The notes below the pieces were generated by a model that was not told the DNA's origin, searched no databases, and saw only the letters and a program-made list of their open reading frames with translations. Shown piece after piece: positions 41,489 through 48,868 of a DNA stretch of 64,000 nt. Numbering within the stretch: position 1 is the first letter of the stretch; the number at the start of each line of letters is the position of its first letter. The stretch comes from Actinospineispora spinosispora DSM 44797 (lineage in GTDB: Bacteria; Actinomycetota; Actinomycetes; Mycobacteriales; Pseudonocardiaceae): the NCBI RefSeq assembly GCF_000429025.1, contig NZ_AUBB01000036.1, forward strand, positions 18,192 through 82,191, given 5' to 3'. The position numbers and the translations under genes were made by a program.

Positions 41489-42642
41489 CACTGCGCCTTC
41501 CGGTAGACGTCCTTCGAGATGATCCGCTTCTGGATTTCCGACGTGCCGTCCGCGACCAGGTAGGCCATGACGTCGCGGTAGCGCTGCTGCAGCGGGAACT
41601 CCGTCGAGTAGCCCAGGTTGCCGTGGATCTTCATGGCCGCCTGGATGGCATCGAGCGCGACCTGCGGCGGCCACCATTTGCTCATCGCGGCGAGCGCGGT
41701 GTGCGGTTCGTCGACCTGTCGCGCCCACAGCGCCCGGTAGCAGAGCAGCCGCGCCGCCTCGAGGTACGTCGTGTGCTCGGCCAGCGGGAACGACACCCCT
41801 TGGAACTCGCCGATCTTCTGGCCGAACGCCTCACGTTCCTGGGCGTACCGGGCGGCTTCGTCGAGCGAGGCGCGCGCGGCGCCGAGGCACAGCAGCCCGA
41901 GGGCGGACCGGCTGAAGTCGAAGTGGTGCATCGCGGCCGCGAACCCGTGGCCCTCCTCGCCGACCAGGTGATCCGACGGCACGAACACCTCGTCCATCGC
42001 GATCGATCCCCAGCCGAGTGGCAGACAGCCCATGCCGGGCATGTGCGCGACCGAGACCCCTTTCGACGCCATCGGGAGCAGGAAACAGCTGATGCCCTTG
42101 GACCGCGACGATCCGGGGTGCCGCGCGTAGATCAGCATGGTCTTGGCACACATCGCGTGCGTGATGGCGATCTTCTCGCCGGACAGCAGCCAGCCGCCGT
42201 CGACCGGCTTCGCCACGGTGCGCATCCCGGCGGCGTCCGATCCGGAGCCCGGCTCGGTGACCGCGATACCGGACACCGCGTCACCGGCGATCAGCTCCGG
42301 GATGTAACGCTCCTGGACCGCCCGGCTGCCGCCCTCACCGAGCTGCGCGGCGACCAGACCGCTCTGCACGGGTGCCGCCGCCACGTTGACGTCCCCGTAG
42401 GCGAGCGTCTCGGTGATCATGCCGAGGGTGACCGGGTCGTCCGGGCTGGTCCCGGTCCCGCCGAACTCCTCCGGCAGGCCGATGCCGAGCACCCCGAGCG
42501 CGGCCAGCTCCTTGTGCGCGTCCCAGGGGAACTCCGTGCTGGCCGCCCGGTCCCGGTAGGCGGGCAGGAGCTTCGTGCGGGCGTACCGGGCCAGCTCGAC
42601 CCGGTACGCCTCCTGCTCGTCGGTGAGCGCGAAGGACAGCAC
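41488..42642 (-). CDS. Acyl-CoA dehydrogenase (possible alicyclic acyl-CoA dehydrogenase)
   Basis: 384 aa from the GTG at the complement of 42640-42642, 2 nt after the SDR stop. Motifs: IGLPEEFGGTGTSPDDPV, AVTEPGSGSDAAGMRT for FAD binding, EAFGQKIGEFQGVSFPLAEH, and the C-terminal HGNLGYSTEFPLQQRYRDVMAYLVADGTSEIQKRI. The C-terminal part is a standard GTSEIQ motif. In this operon it is followed by SDR and BadI-like genes, as expected of an AliB-type cyclohexanecarboxyl-CoA dehydrogenase. That assignment is inferred from context; short-branched-chain acyl-CoA is an alternative. Confidence 0.87.
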   Translation of the reverse strand: MLSFALTDEQEAYRVELARYARTKLLPAYRDRAASTEFPWDAHKELAALGVLGIGLPEEFGGTGTSPDDPVTLGMITETLAYGDVNVAAAPVQSGLVAAQLGEGGSRAVQERYIPELIAGDAVSGIAVTEPGSGSDAAGMRTVAKPVDGGWLLSGEKIAITHAMCAKTMLIYARHPGSSRSKGISCFLLPMASKGVSVAHMPGMGCLPLGWGSIAMDEVFVPSDHLVGEEGHGFAAAMHHFDFSRSALGLLCLGAARASLDEAARYAQEREAFGQKIGEFQGVSFPLAEHTTYLEAARLLCYRALWARQVDEPHTALAAMSKWWPPQVALDAIQAAMKIHGNLGYSTEFPLQQRYRDVMAYLVADGTSEIQKRIISKDVYRKAQ

Positions 42643-42644
42643 GA

Positions 42645-43403
42645 TCAGACCATGGTGAACCCGCCGCTGACGCTGAGCACCTGGCCGGTGATCCACGTCG
42701 ACAGCGGGGAGGCGAGGAACACGACGGCGCCCGCGATGTCCGCCGGCGTACCGAGCCTGCCGAGCGGGTAGGCCTTGGCCAGCTTGTCCGCGCCGCCGAC
42801 CGAGTCGATGAACCCGGAGCTGCCCGGGGTGACCGTGGTGCCGGGGGCGACCACGTTGGCCCGTACGCCCTTACGGCCGACCTCCTTGGCGAGGCTCTTG
42901 GTGACGCCGATGACGCCGGCCTTGGCGCCCGCGTACACGCTCATCGAGTGCTCGCCGGTGCGCGCGGAATCGGAGGCGACGTTCACGATCCGGCCCTGGG
43001 TCTCCAACAGGTCGGGCAGCGCGGCACGCATGACGTTGATCGTGCCGAGCAGCGTCACGTCGACGACCTTCTGCGCCTCCTCGGCGGAGGTGTCGGCGAA
43101 CTTCTTGATCGCCCACGCGGCGGCGTTGTTGACCAGCACCGATACCGGCCCGAACTGCTCGCGCACCTGGGCCAGTCCCTGCTCGATGGACGCCGGGTCG
43201 GCGATGTTGAACTCGACACCGATCGCGGTGCCGCCCTTGCTGGTGATCTGCTCGGCGACGCTCTTCGCGGCCTCGGCGGACAGGTCCGCGATGGCCACCT
43301 TGGCGCCCGCCTCGGCGAGCATCGTGGCGATGCCCTCACCGATCCCGCTGCCACCGCCGGTGACCACGGCTACGTCCGAACTCAGGTCGATCTGAATGCT
43401 CAT
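42645..43403 (-). CDS. Short-chain dehydrogenase (BadH-like 2-hydroxyacyl-CoA dehydrogenase candidate)
   Basis: 252 aa, start MSIQIDLSSD at the complement of 43401-43403. Cofactor motif TGGGSGIG at 15-22, NNAA at 92-95, catalytic Ser near 144-146 (NVASDSA), Tyr157 and Lys161 (YAGAK). The C-terminal GQVLSVSGGF block is typical of classical NAD(P)-dependent SDRs. It lies between a BadI/MenB-like hydrolase and an acyl-CoA dehydrogenase, so oxidation of a 2-hydroxycycloalkanecarboxyl-CoA to the 2-keto form is a good hypothesis. Generic 3-hydroxyacyl-CoA dehydrogenase activity is the alternative. Confidence 0.87.
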   Translation of the reverse strand: MSIQIDLSSDVAVVTGGGSGIGEGIATMLAEAGAKVAIADLSAEAAKSVAEQITSKGGTAIGVEFNIADPASIEQGLAQVREQFGPVSVLVNNAAAWAIKKFADTSAEEAQKVVDVTLLGTINVMRAALPDLLETQGRIVNVASDSARTGEHSMSVYAGAKAGVIGVTKSLAKEVGRKGVRANVVAPGTTVTPGSSGFIDSVGGADKLAKAYPLGRLGTPADIAGAVVFLASPLSTWITGQVLSVSGGFTMV

Positions 43404-43418
43404 CTTCTGCCTCCGGAG

Positions 43419-43462
43419 CCGTGAGTGATGTGGGCTGCCATGGCAGCCCAAATCACTCACGG
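43419..43462 (-). terminator. CGTGAGTG-family hairpin between two operon genes
   Basis: CCGTGAGTGATGTGGGCTGC (from 43419) pairs with the right arm ending at 43462, with one mismatch; the centre is GCCATGGC. It lies between the BadI-like gene and the SDR gene and may split the operon or attenuate the downstream genes. Confidence 0.6.
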
Positions 43463-43467
43463 GTGTT

Positions 43468-44259
43468 TTAGTGGGCGTACTTGCCGAAGTCGGGCTTGCG
43501 CTTCTCGGCGAAGGCGTTGGCGCCCTCCTTCGCCTCGTCGGTCTGCAGGAAGCTGTCCAGACCCGCGATCGCCAGCTGCGACAGTCCGCCCTGGTGGTCG
43601 GTGTCGGCGTTGAACGAGTGCTTGAGGAAACGCAGTGCGGTCGGGCTGTAGGCGGCGATCTTCTCGCCCCACGCCTTCGCGGCCGGCAGCAGCTCCTCCT
43701 TCGGTACGACCTTGTTGACCAGGTTCCACCGCTCGGCGGTCGCCGCGTCGTACTGGTCGAGCAGGAACCAGATCTCCCGGGCGCGCTTCTCACCGACGAC
43801 ACGAGCAAGGTAGGCCGAGCCGAACCCGCCGTCGAACGAACCGACCCGGGGCCCGGCCTGACCGAACGTGGCGTTCTCGGCGGCGATGGACAGGTCGCAC
43901 AGGACGTGCAGGACGTGCCCGCCGCCGATCGCGATGCCGTTGACCGCGGCGATGACCGGCTTCGGCACGTCCCGGATCAGCCGGTGGAAGTAGGCGACCT
44001 CGAACAGGCCGTTGTCGGTGGGCCCGTAGTCGCCGGTCTCGGCGCGCTGCTTGACGTCGCCGCCCACGCAGAAGGCCCGCTCACCAGCGCCGGTGAAGAT
44101 GATCGCGTGGACCGCGTTGTCCGCCCAGGCGCGCTTGAACGCGTGGATCAGCTCTTCGATGGTCTTCGCGCGGAACGCGTTCATCCGCTTCTCACGGTCG
44201 ATCGTGATGACCGCGTTCGGTCCGTCGACCTCGTACCGGACGTCCTCGTAGGTCGTCAT
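43468..44259 (-). CDS. BadI/MenB-like crotonase (ring-cleaving acyl-CoA hydrolase candidate)
   Basis: 263 aa, start MTTYEDVRYE at the complement of 44257-44259. It is a crotonase-fold protein of the MenB/BadI clade: RMNAFRAKTIEELIHAF, GAGERAFCVGGD, IRDVPKPVIAAVNGIAIGGG, FGQAGPRVGSFDGGFGSAYL and ARVVGEKRAREIWF. The GSFDGG block with Asp replaces the usual hydratase glutamate pattern. BadI opens the ring of 2-ketocyclohexanecarboxyl-CoA, and MenB closes the naphthoate ring. No menaquinone genes are near, whereas an SDR, a dehydrogenase and a ligase are, so ring cleavage of an alicyclic ketoacyl-CoA is favoured. Confidence 0.85.
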   Translation of the reverse strand: MTTYEDVRYEVDGPNAVITIDREKRMNAFRAKTIEELIHAFKRAWADNAVHAIIFTGAGERAFCVGGDVKQRAETGDYGPTDNGLFEVAYFHRLIRDVPKPVIAAVNGIAIGGGHVLHVLCDLSIAAENATFGQAGPRVGSFDGGFGSAYLARVVGEKRAREIWFLLDQYDAATAERWNLVNKVVPKEELLPAAKAWGEKIAAYSPTALRFLKHSFNADTDHQGGLSQLAIAGLDSFLQTDEAKEGANAFAEKRKPDFGKYAH

Positions 44260-44306
44260 CTCAGTCCTTCCACTGCGCTGTGATTCGGGAGGGGTTTCGG
44301 GGGTGT

Positions 44307-45452
44307 TCAGAGTCGTTCGAGCAGCGTGCCGGTGCCGAGACCGCCGCCGCAGCACATGGTCACCAACCCGTAGCGGCCGCCGGAGCGCCGCAGCTCGTGC
44401 ACGGCCTTCGTGATGAGCACACAGCCGGTGCCGCCCAGCGGATGACCGAGCGCGATCGCGCCGCCGTTGGGGTTGACCTTCGCCATGTCCGGCTTGGTGT
44501 CCTGCGCCCAGGACAGCACGATCGACGCGAACGCTTCGTTGATCTCGACCAGGTCCAGGTCGTCGATGCCGAGCGAGTTGCGCTCCAGCAGCATCGGGGT
44601 GACCGCGTGCGGGCCGAGCAGCATGAGCACCGGGTCGACGCCGACGGTCGCGGTGTCGACGATGCGGGCGAGCGGCGTCAGGTTCAGCGTCGCCGCGATC
44701 CGCTCGCTCGCCACGAGCACCGCGCTGGCGCCGTCGGAGATCTGCGACGCACTGGCAGCGGTGTGGATGCCGTTCGGCACCACCGCGTCCAGCGACGCGA
44801 GCTTCTCGATGCTGGTCTCGCGCAGGCCCTCGTCGCGCGAGACGACGGTCCCGTCGGGTGCGGTGATCGGCACGATCTGATCGTCGAACCGGCCGTCCTC
44901 CCAGGCAGCGGCGGCACGCTGCTGCGAGGTGAGACCGAGCTCGTCGGCCTGCTCGCGGGTGACGCCCCACTTGGCCGCGATCTTCTCGGCGGCCTGGTAC
45001 TGGTTGAGGAACTCGTAGTGGTCGAAGTACTCCTTGGGCACCGGGCGGCCCAGGTCGAAGTCCTTGCGGAAGTTCGACCCGATCGGGATGCGGCTCATCG
45101 ACTCGACGCCGCACGCCAGGGCCAGGTCGACGACACCGGCTCCGACCAGTGCGGATGCCACGGTCAGTGCCTGCTGCGACGAGCCGCACTGGGCGTCGAC
45201 GGTCGTCGCGGCCACGGTCTCCGGCAGTCCCTCGGCCAGCCACGCGGTGCGGGTGACGTTGAAGGCCTGCTCGCCGACCTGCGCGACACAGCCGCCGACC
45301 ACCTGGCCGACCGAGGCCGGATCGACCCCGGCGGCCTCCAGGGCCGCGCGCTGAACCTGGCCGAGCAGCCGGGTCGGGTGCACCTGGGACAAGCCTTTGC
45401 CCCGGCGCCCGAGCGGCGTGCGAACGGCCGACACGATCACAGATTGCTCCAC
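44307..45452 (-). CDS. Thiolase (acetyl-CoA acyltransferase family)
   Basis: 381 aa from the GTG at the complement of 45450-45452 (VEQSVIVSAVRTPLG). The nucleophile is Cys89 in DAQCGSSQQA. The second catalytic set is NEAFAS, GGAIALGHPLGGTG with its His, and the C-terminal Cys in MCCGGGLG. The enzyme cleaves a 3-ketoacyl-CoA with CoA to give acetyl-CoA plus a shortened acyl-CoA. The start lies only 5 nt from a copy of the 19-bp motif, and the gene is divergent from an enoyl-CoA hydratase. A 47-nt gap separates it from the BadI-like gene downstream. Confidence 0.92.
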   Translation of the reverse strand: MEQSVIVSAVRTPLGRRGKGLSQVHPTRLLGQVQRAALEAAGVDPASVGQVVGGCVAQVGEQAFNVTRTAWLAEGLPETVAATTVDAQCGSSQQALTVASALVGAGVVDLALACGVESMSRIPIGSNFRKDFDLGRPVPKEYFDHYEFLNQYQAAEKIAAKWGVTREQADELGLTSQQRAAAAWEDGRFDDQIVPITAPDGTVVSRDEGLRETSIEKLASLDAVVPNGIHTAASASQISDGASAVLVASERIAATLNLTPLARIVDTATVGVDPVLMLLGPHAVTPMLLERNSLGIDDLDLVEINEAFASIVLSWAQDTKPDMAKVNPNGGAIALGHPLGGTGCVLITKAVHELRRSGGRYGLVTMCCGGGLGTGTLLERL

Positions 45453-45456
45453 GACT

Positions 45457-45475
45457 CGATAGTAGAGCGCTAGAC
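45457..45475. promoter_or_regulatory. Candidate regulator-binding site, copy of CGA-N-TAT-N6-CTAGAC
   Basis: CGATAGTAGAGCGCTAGAC lies in the 87-bp divergent promoter region of the thiolase and hydratase genes, immediately upstream of the thiolase start. It keeps the CTAGAC half exactly and varies in the TAT half. Confidence 0.45.
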
Positions 45476-45539
45476 CTTTATTCTTCAAGTGGGACGCCGT
45501 ACGCTCGGCGCGTGAGCCGGGACACCCAGGAGGAGTCAC

Positions 45540-46313
45540 GTGAGTAACGACGACGTCGTGTCGTGGAGCACCGCCGACCGAATCCAGACGGTCCGACTGC
45601 GCCGTCCACCGGCGAACGCGCTGGGCCTGCCCCTGATCGAGGGCCTCAACCGGGCGCTGGACGAGTTCGAGGCCTCGGACGCGCGAGTACTGGTGATCGT
45701 CTCGGATCTCGACGGCTTCTTCGCGGCCGGCGCGGACATCAAGCTGATGGGTAACGCCACCGAGCAGGACTTCGCCGACTACGGCGCCCAGCTGCGCGTT
45801 CCGTTGGACCGGCTCTCCCGTTCCGACCGGCCGTCCATCGCCGCCATCGAAGGTCTCGCGCTGGGCGGCGGCCTGGAGCTGGCGATGGCGTGCACGCTGC
45901 GGGTCGGGGCGCGGGGCAGCAAGCTCGGCCTTCCGGAGACCAAGCTCGGCCTCATCCCCGGCGCGGGCGGCACGCAGCGGCTGCCCCGGCTGGTCGGCAG
46001 GGGCAGGGCGCTGGACATCATCCTCACCGCGCGCGACGTCTCCGCCGAGGAAGCCCACCAGATCGGGCTGCTCGACCGGCTCGTCGAACCGGGCACGGCG
46101 GAAAAGGAGGCACTCGCCCTCGCCCAGACGCTGTGCAGCCGCTCCGGCGCCGCGCTCACCCAGGTCATGCGCTGCATGGACGACGCCCAGGAGCTGTCCC
46201 TCGACGAGGGCAACGCGCGTGAGGCGCAGCGGGTGACCGCGCTGTTCACCGGGCCCGAAGCCCAAGAGGGACTGCAGGCATTTCTCCAGAAGAGGCGGCC
46301 GAACTATGCCTAA
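45540..46313 (+). CDS. Enoyl-CoA hydratase/isomerase (canonical crotonase)
   Basis: 257 aa from GTG 45540 with GGAGGAG about 6 nt upstream. Both crotonase catalytic glutamates appear to be present, one in LALGGGLELAMAC and one in GLPETKLGLIPGAGGTQRL. The oxyanion-hole block FFAAGADIKLM is intact. It hydrates 2-enoyl-CoA to 3-hydroxyacyl-CoA in the cytosol. It overlaps the next gene (a luciferase-like oxidoreductase) by 8 nt and is divergent from the thiolase. In the alicyclic model it could hydrate cyclohex-1-enecarboxyl-CoA or a later linear intermediate. Confidence 0.9.
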   Translation: MSNDDVVSWSTADRIQTVRLRRPPANALGLPLIEGLNRALDEFEASDARVLVIVSDLDGFFAAGADIKLMGNATEQDFADYGAQLRVPLDRLSRSDRPSIAAIEGLALGGGLELAMACTLRVGARGSKLGLPETKLGLIPGAGGTQRLPRLVGRGRALDIILTARDVSAEEAHQIGLLDRLVEPGTAEKEALALAQTLCSRSGAALTQVMRCMDDAQELSLDEGNAREAQRVTALFTGPEAQEGLQAFLQKRRPNYA

Positions 46314-47328
46314 GCAGACGACCCGAGGGTTCACCGCGCTGCGCGGTGGTGTCCGGCAGATCGCGGAGGCGGCGGCGAAAGCGGAGCAGAGTGGTTTCCA
46401 CACCGCCTGGTCACCGGAGTTCTACACCCGCTCCGCGGTGGTCACCCTCGCCCACATGGCCACCATGACCTCGACCGTACAGATCGGCAGCTCGATCGCC
46501 TACGGGGTGGGCCGCTCGCCGCTGACCGTCGCCACGGAGGCGCGCAGCCTCGACGAGCTGTCCGGCGGGCGGCTCGTACTCGGCCTGGGCACCGGCACCC
46601 GCCGGATGATGCAGAACTGGCACGGCGTCGACCCCGAGGGCCCCGCCTCTCGGATGGAGGAACTGGTTCCGCTGCTGCGCCGGCTGTGGCGACTGCACGA
46701 GGAGCCGGTGAAGCACGACGGCCGCTTCTACCACGTCGACCTCACCCCTACCGCCGAGATCGAGGCACCGGTCCGTACCGACATCCCGGTGTACACGGCC
46801 GGGGTCAACTCGCGCATGGTGGAGGTCGCCGGCCGGGTGTGCGACGGCTTCCTCGGTCATCCGCTGTTCTCGGCGGACTACCTGACCGAAGAGGTCCGCC
46901 CCGCGATCGCCCGCGGCGCGGCCAAGGGTGAACGGGACGCGAGCCGGGTCGCGGTGTGCGGCCTGGTGATCTGCTCGGTGGCCGACGACGAGGAGCAGGC
47001 CCGCCGCGAGGTGGCCGGCCAGCTCGCGTTCTACGCCGCGCCCAAGGCCTACGGCACGGTCCTGGAGCGCCAGGGCTTCGGCGAGGCGGGCGCGGCGATC
47101 CGCGAGGCGTTCGCTGCCCGCGACTTCGACGCGATGGCCAAGGCGGTCCCCGACGCCATGATCGACAAGCTCGCGGTCGCGGGCACCCCGTCCCAAGTGG
47201 CGGACCAGCTGAGCCGCTACGACGGCATCCTGGACCACGTGATCATCTACCCGGTGAGCTTCCAACTCACCCCCACCCGAAGCGACACCCTCCTGACCGA
47301 CCTCCTGACCCACGCGGCGCCCCCGTGA
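46306..47328 (+). CDS. LLM-class F420-dependent oxidoreductase
   Basis: 340 aa from ATG 46306, overlapping the hydratase by 8 nt. The barrel motifs are SGFHTAWSPEFYTRSAVVTLAHMA, IGSSIAYGVGRSPLTVATEARSLDELSGGRLVLGLGTGTRRMM and VYTAGVNSRMVEVAGRVCDGFLGHPLFS, matching the F420-dependent actinobacterial family. Likely role: F420-linked reduction or oxidation of a catabolic intermediate. Its TGA stop is the TGA of the CGTGAGTG foot of repeat copy 3. It is not closely similar to the other luciferase-like protein in the window at 40577. Confidence 0.85.
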   Translation: MPKQTTRGFTALRGGVRQIAEAAAKAEQSGFHTAWSPEFYTRSAVVTLAHMATMTSTVQIGSSIAYGVGRSPLTVATEARSLDELSGGRLVLGLGTGTRRMMQNWHGVDPEGPASRMEELVPLLRRLWRLHEEPVKHDGRFYHVDLTPTAEIEAPVRTDIPVYTAGVNSRMVEVAGRVCDGFLGHPLFSADYLTEEVRPAIARGAAKGERDASRVAVCGLVICSVADDEEQARREVAGQLAFYAAPKAYGTVLERQGFGEAGAAIREAFAARDFDAMAKAVPDAMIDKLAVAGTPSQVADQLSRYDGILDHVIIYPVSFQLTPTRSDTLLTDLLTHAAPP

Positions 47329-47442
47329 GTGGCAAGTGGTTCTACCGCGAAGCGGCGCCGAAGGCGTAGCACCACTCGCCACTCACGACACGCTTTTGGT
47401 CGTGAGTGGCGAGTGGCGCTATAGGACCACTTGCCACTCACG
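47324..47442 (+). repeat. Compound inverted repeat (CGTGAGTG family), copy 3
   Basis: Outer arms CGTGAGTGGCAAGTGGT (47324-47340) and ACCACTTGCCACTCACG (47426-47442) pair perfectly. Inner arms CCACTCGCCACTCACG (47372-47387) and CGTGAGTGGCGAGTGG (47401-47416) also pair perfectly. The linker CACGACACGCTTTTGGTCGTG and the block TACCGCGAAGCGGCGCC are shared with other copies. No tail is present in this copy. Confidence 0.85.
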
Positions 47443-47482
47443 AGGTAGTAGACCCAGCCACCACCAGAAGGAGGAGGAGCAC

Positions 47483-48268
47483 ATGAGCGACCTGACCACC
47501 GAGGTCAAGGACAACGTGCTCTGGATCCGCCTCAACCGCCCGGACAGACGCAACGCCTGGACAGCGACCTGCGGCCAGGAGATGACCCGGGCTCTGCAGA
47601 CGGCCGAGGCGGACCCGGAGGTCCGCTGCATCGTCATCACCGGCGAGGGCACGGCGTTCTGCGCGGGCGTCGACCTGCGGGACGGCTTCGAGCAGGCGGC
47701 CGACGGCTCCCCCGACCTGCACGGCATGCACCACCGGCACTTCGTCCCGACGATCGTCGGCCTGCGCACGGTCGCGCTTCCGGTCATCACCGCGGTCAAC
47801 GGCCCGGCCGTGGGTTTCGGTGCCAGCCTGGCGATGGTCGGCGACTTCGTCCTGATGGCCGAGTCGGCGACCCTGAAGCTCGCGTTCGTCTCGCTCGGCC
47901 TCAACCCGGACAGCGGTGGAACCCACATGCTGCCGGCACTCGTCGGCAGGCAGCGCGCCAACGAGATCGCCATGCTCGGCGGACCGGTCACCGCCGCTCA
48001 GGCGGCCGAGTGGGGCATCGCACACCGTGCGGTCGCGGACGACGAGCTGCTGAAGACCGCCGGCGAACTGGCCGCCAGGCTCGCCGTCGGACCCACCAAG
48101 GCGTACGCGGCGATCAAGCAGGCGTTCAACGCCGGCGAGCGGCCCAGCCTGGTGGAGCAGCTGGAACTGGAAGGTCAGCTGGTGCACTCGCTGGCCCGTA
48201 CCCACGATTTCGGCGAGGGCGTCAGCGCCTTCCTCGAACGCCGTCCGGCCAGGTTCACCGGAGGCTGA
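47483..48268 (+). CDS. Enoyl-CoA hydratase-like protein lacking the canonical catalytic glutamates
   Basis: 261 aa from ATG 47483, with GGAGGAGG upstream. Crotonase blocks: LNRPDRRNAW, GEGTAFCAGVDLRDG, PVITAVNGPAVGFGASLAMVGDF and SLGLNPDSGGTHMLPALVGRQRA. In place of the two hydratase glutamates it has Ser in FGASLAMV and Asp in LNPDSGG, so ordinary hydratase chemistry is unlikely; an isomerase or hydrolase using Asp is more plausible. It follows repeat copy 3 and precedes a MarR gene. A role in the alicyclic/branched pathway is inferred from location only. Confidence 0.85.
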   Translation: MSDLTTEVKDNVLWIRLNRPDRRNAWTATCGQEMTRALQTAEADPEVRCIVITGEGTAFCAGVDLRDGFEQAADGSPDLHGMHHRHFVPTIVGLRTVALPVITAVNGPAVGFGASLAMVGDFVLMAESATLKLAFVSLGLNPDSGGTHMLPALVGRQRANEIAMLGGPVTAAQAAEWGIAHRAVADDELLKTAGELAARLAVGPTKAYAAIKQAFNAGERPSLVEQLELEGQLVHSLARTHDFGEGVSAFLERRPARFTGG

Positions 48269-48288
48269 GAACAAAAGCCACGTATCCT

Positions 48289-48313
48289 CAACTATCAGCG
48301 GCTAGACAGTTAG
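48289..48313. promoter_or_regulatory. Candidate operator of the MarR gene (CGA-N-TAT-N6-CTAGAC copy)
   Basis: CAACTATCAGCGGCTAGAC (48289-48307) matches the shared motif. The sequence AACTATC (48290-48296) and GACAGTT (48305-48311) form an inverted repeat with one mismatch. It is 27 nt upstream of the MarR start, a typical autoregulation position. Confidence 0.5.
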
Positions 48314-48339
48314 CCCGGACCGGCGGCGAGAGGTAACAG

Positions 48340-48828
48340 GTGAGCCCAGAAACGGATCCGGTGGAGTTCACCCGGCAGCACTGGTTGGAGAGCGAACAGC
48401 CTGGAGCGGAGCACTTCGCCGCCATGGGCGCGATGATGCGCGCTCACCAGCTGATGGTGGGCGAGCTGGACCGGCTGCTGAAGCCGTACGGCATCAGCCG
48501 CACGGCGTTCCTGCTGATGGCCACGCTGCTGATGTCGCGGGAGCACACCCGCCCGCTCGGCCAGCTGAGCAAGCACCTGATGGTGCACCCGACGACGGTC
48601 ACCCTGGTGATCGACCAGCTCGAGACCCGCGGCCTGGTCACCCGCACGCCGCACCCGACCGACCGCCGCACGGTACTGGCCACCCTCACCGAGGAGGGCC
48701 TGACCACGGTCTCGAAAGCGGGCGAGGAGCTGGCCGGCGCCCAGTTCGGCCTGACCAACACGAGCGAGTCCCTGGCCGCCCGCCTGGCCGGGGTCCTGGC
48801 CCAGGTCAGAACAAAAATGGGCGACTAA
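48340..48828 (+). CDS. MarR-family transcriptional regulator
   Basis: 162 aa from GTG 48340, with GAGAGG about 5 nt upstream. The winged-helix domain has LGQLSKHLMVHPTTVTLVIDQLETRGLV and TPHPTDRRTVLATLTEEG. It is a clear paralogue of the MarR protein at 31284. A motif copy lies directly upstream, and three more copies lie upstream of the ligase at 50672, the thiolase/hydratase pair and the ligase/hydratase pair at 17.3 kb, so it is the best candidate for their regulator. The inducer is probably an acyl-CoA or aromatic/alicyclic acid (inference). Ends just before a CGTGAGTG hairpin. Confidence 0.88.
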   Translation: MSPETDPVEFTRQHWLESEQPGAEHFAAMGAMMRAHQLMVGELDRLLKPYGISRTAFLLMATLLMSREHTRPLGQLSKHLMVHPTTVTLVIDQLETRGLVTRTPHPTDRRTVLATLTEEGLTTVSKAGEELAGAQFGLTNTSESLAARLAGVLAQVRTKMGD

Positions 48829-48868
48829 CCTCGTGAGTGCCCCGGGGGGGGTGTGCACTCTCACGAGG
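48829..48868. terminator. CGTGAGTG-family hairpin after the MarR gene
   Basis: CCTCGTGAGTGC (48829-48840) pairs with GCACTCTCACGAGG (48855-48868) with one 2-nt bulge, starting at the MarR stop codon. Confidence 0.55.

Noticed and set aside
44260..45243. Apparent N-terminal extension of the BadI-like protein into the thiolase
   Set aside because: The frame is open by GC bias only. The family start MTTYEDVRYE at 44259 and the intact thiolase in another frame explain the sequence.
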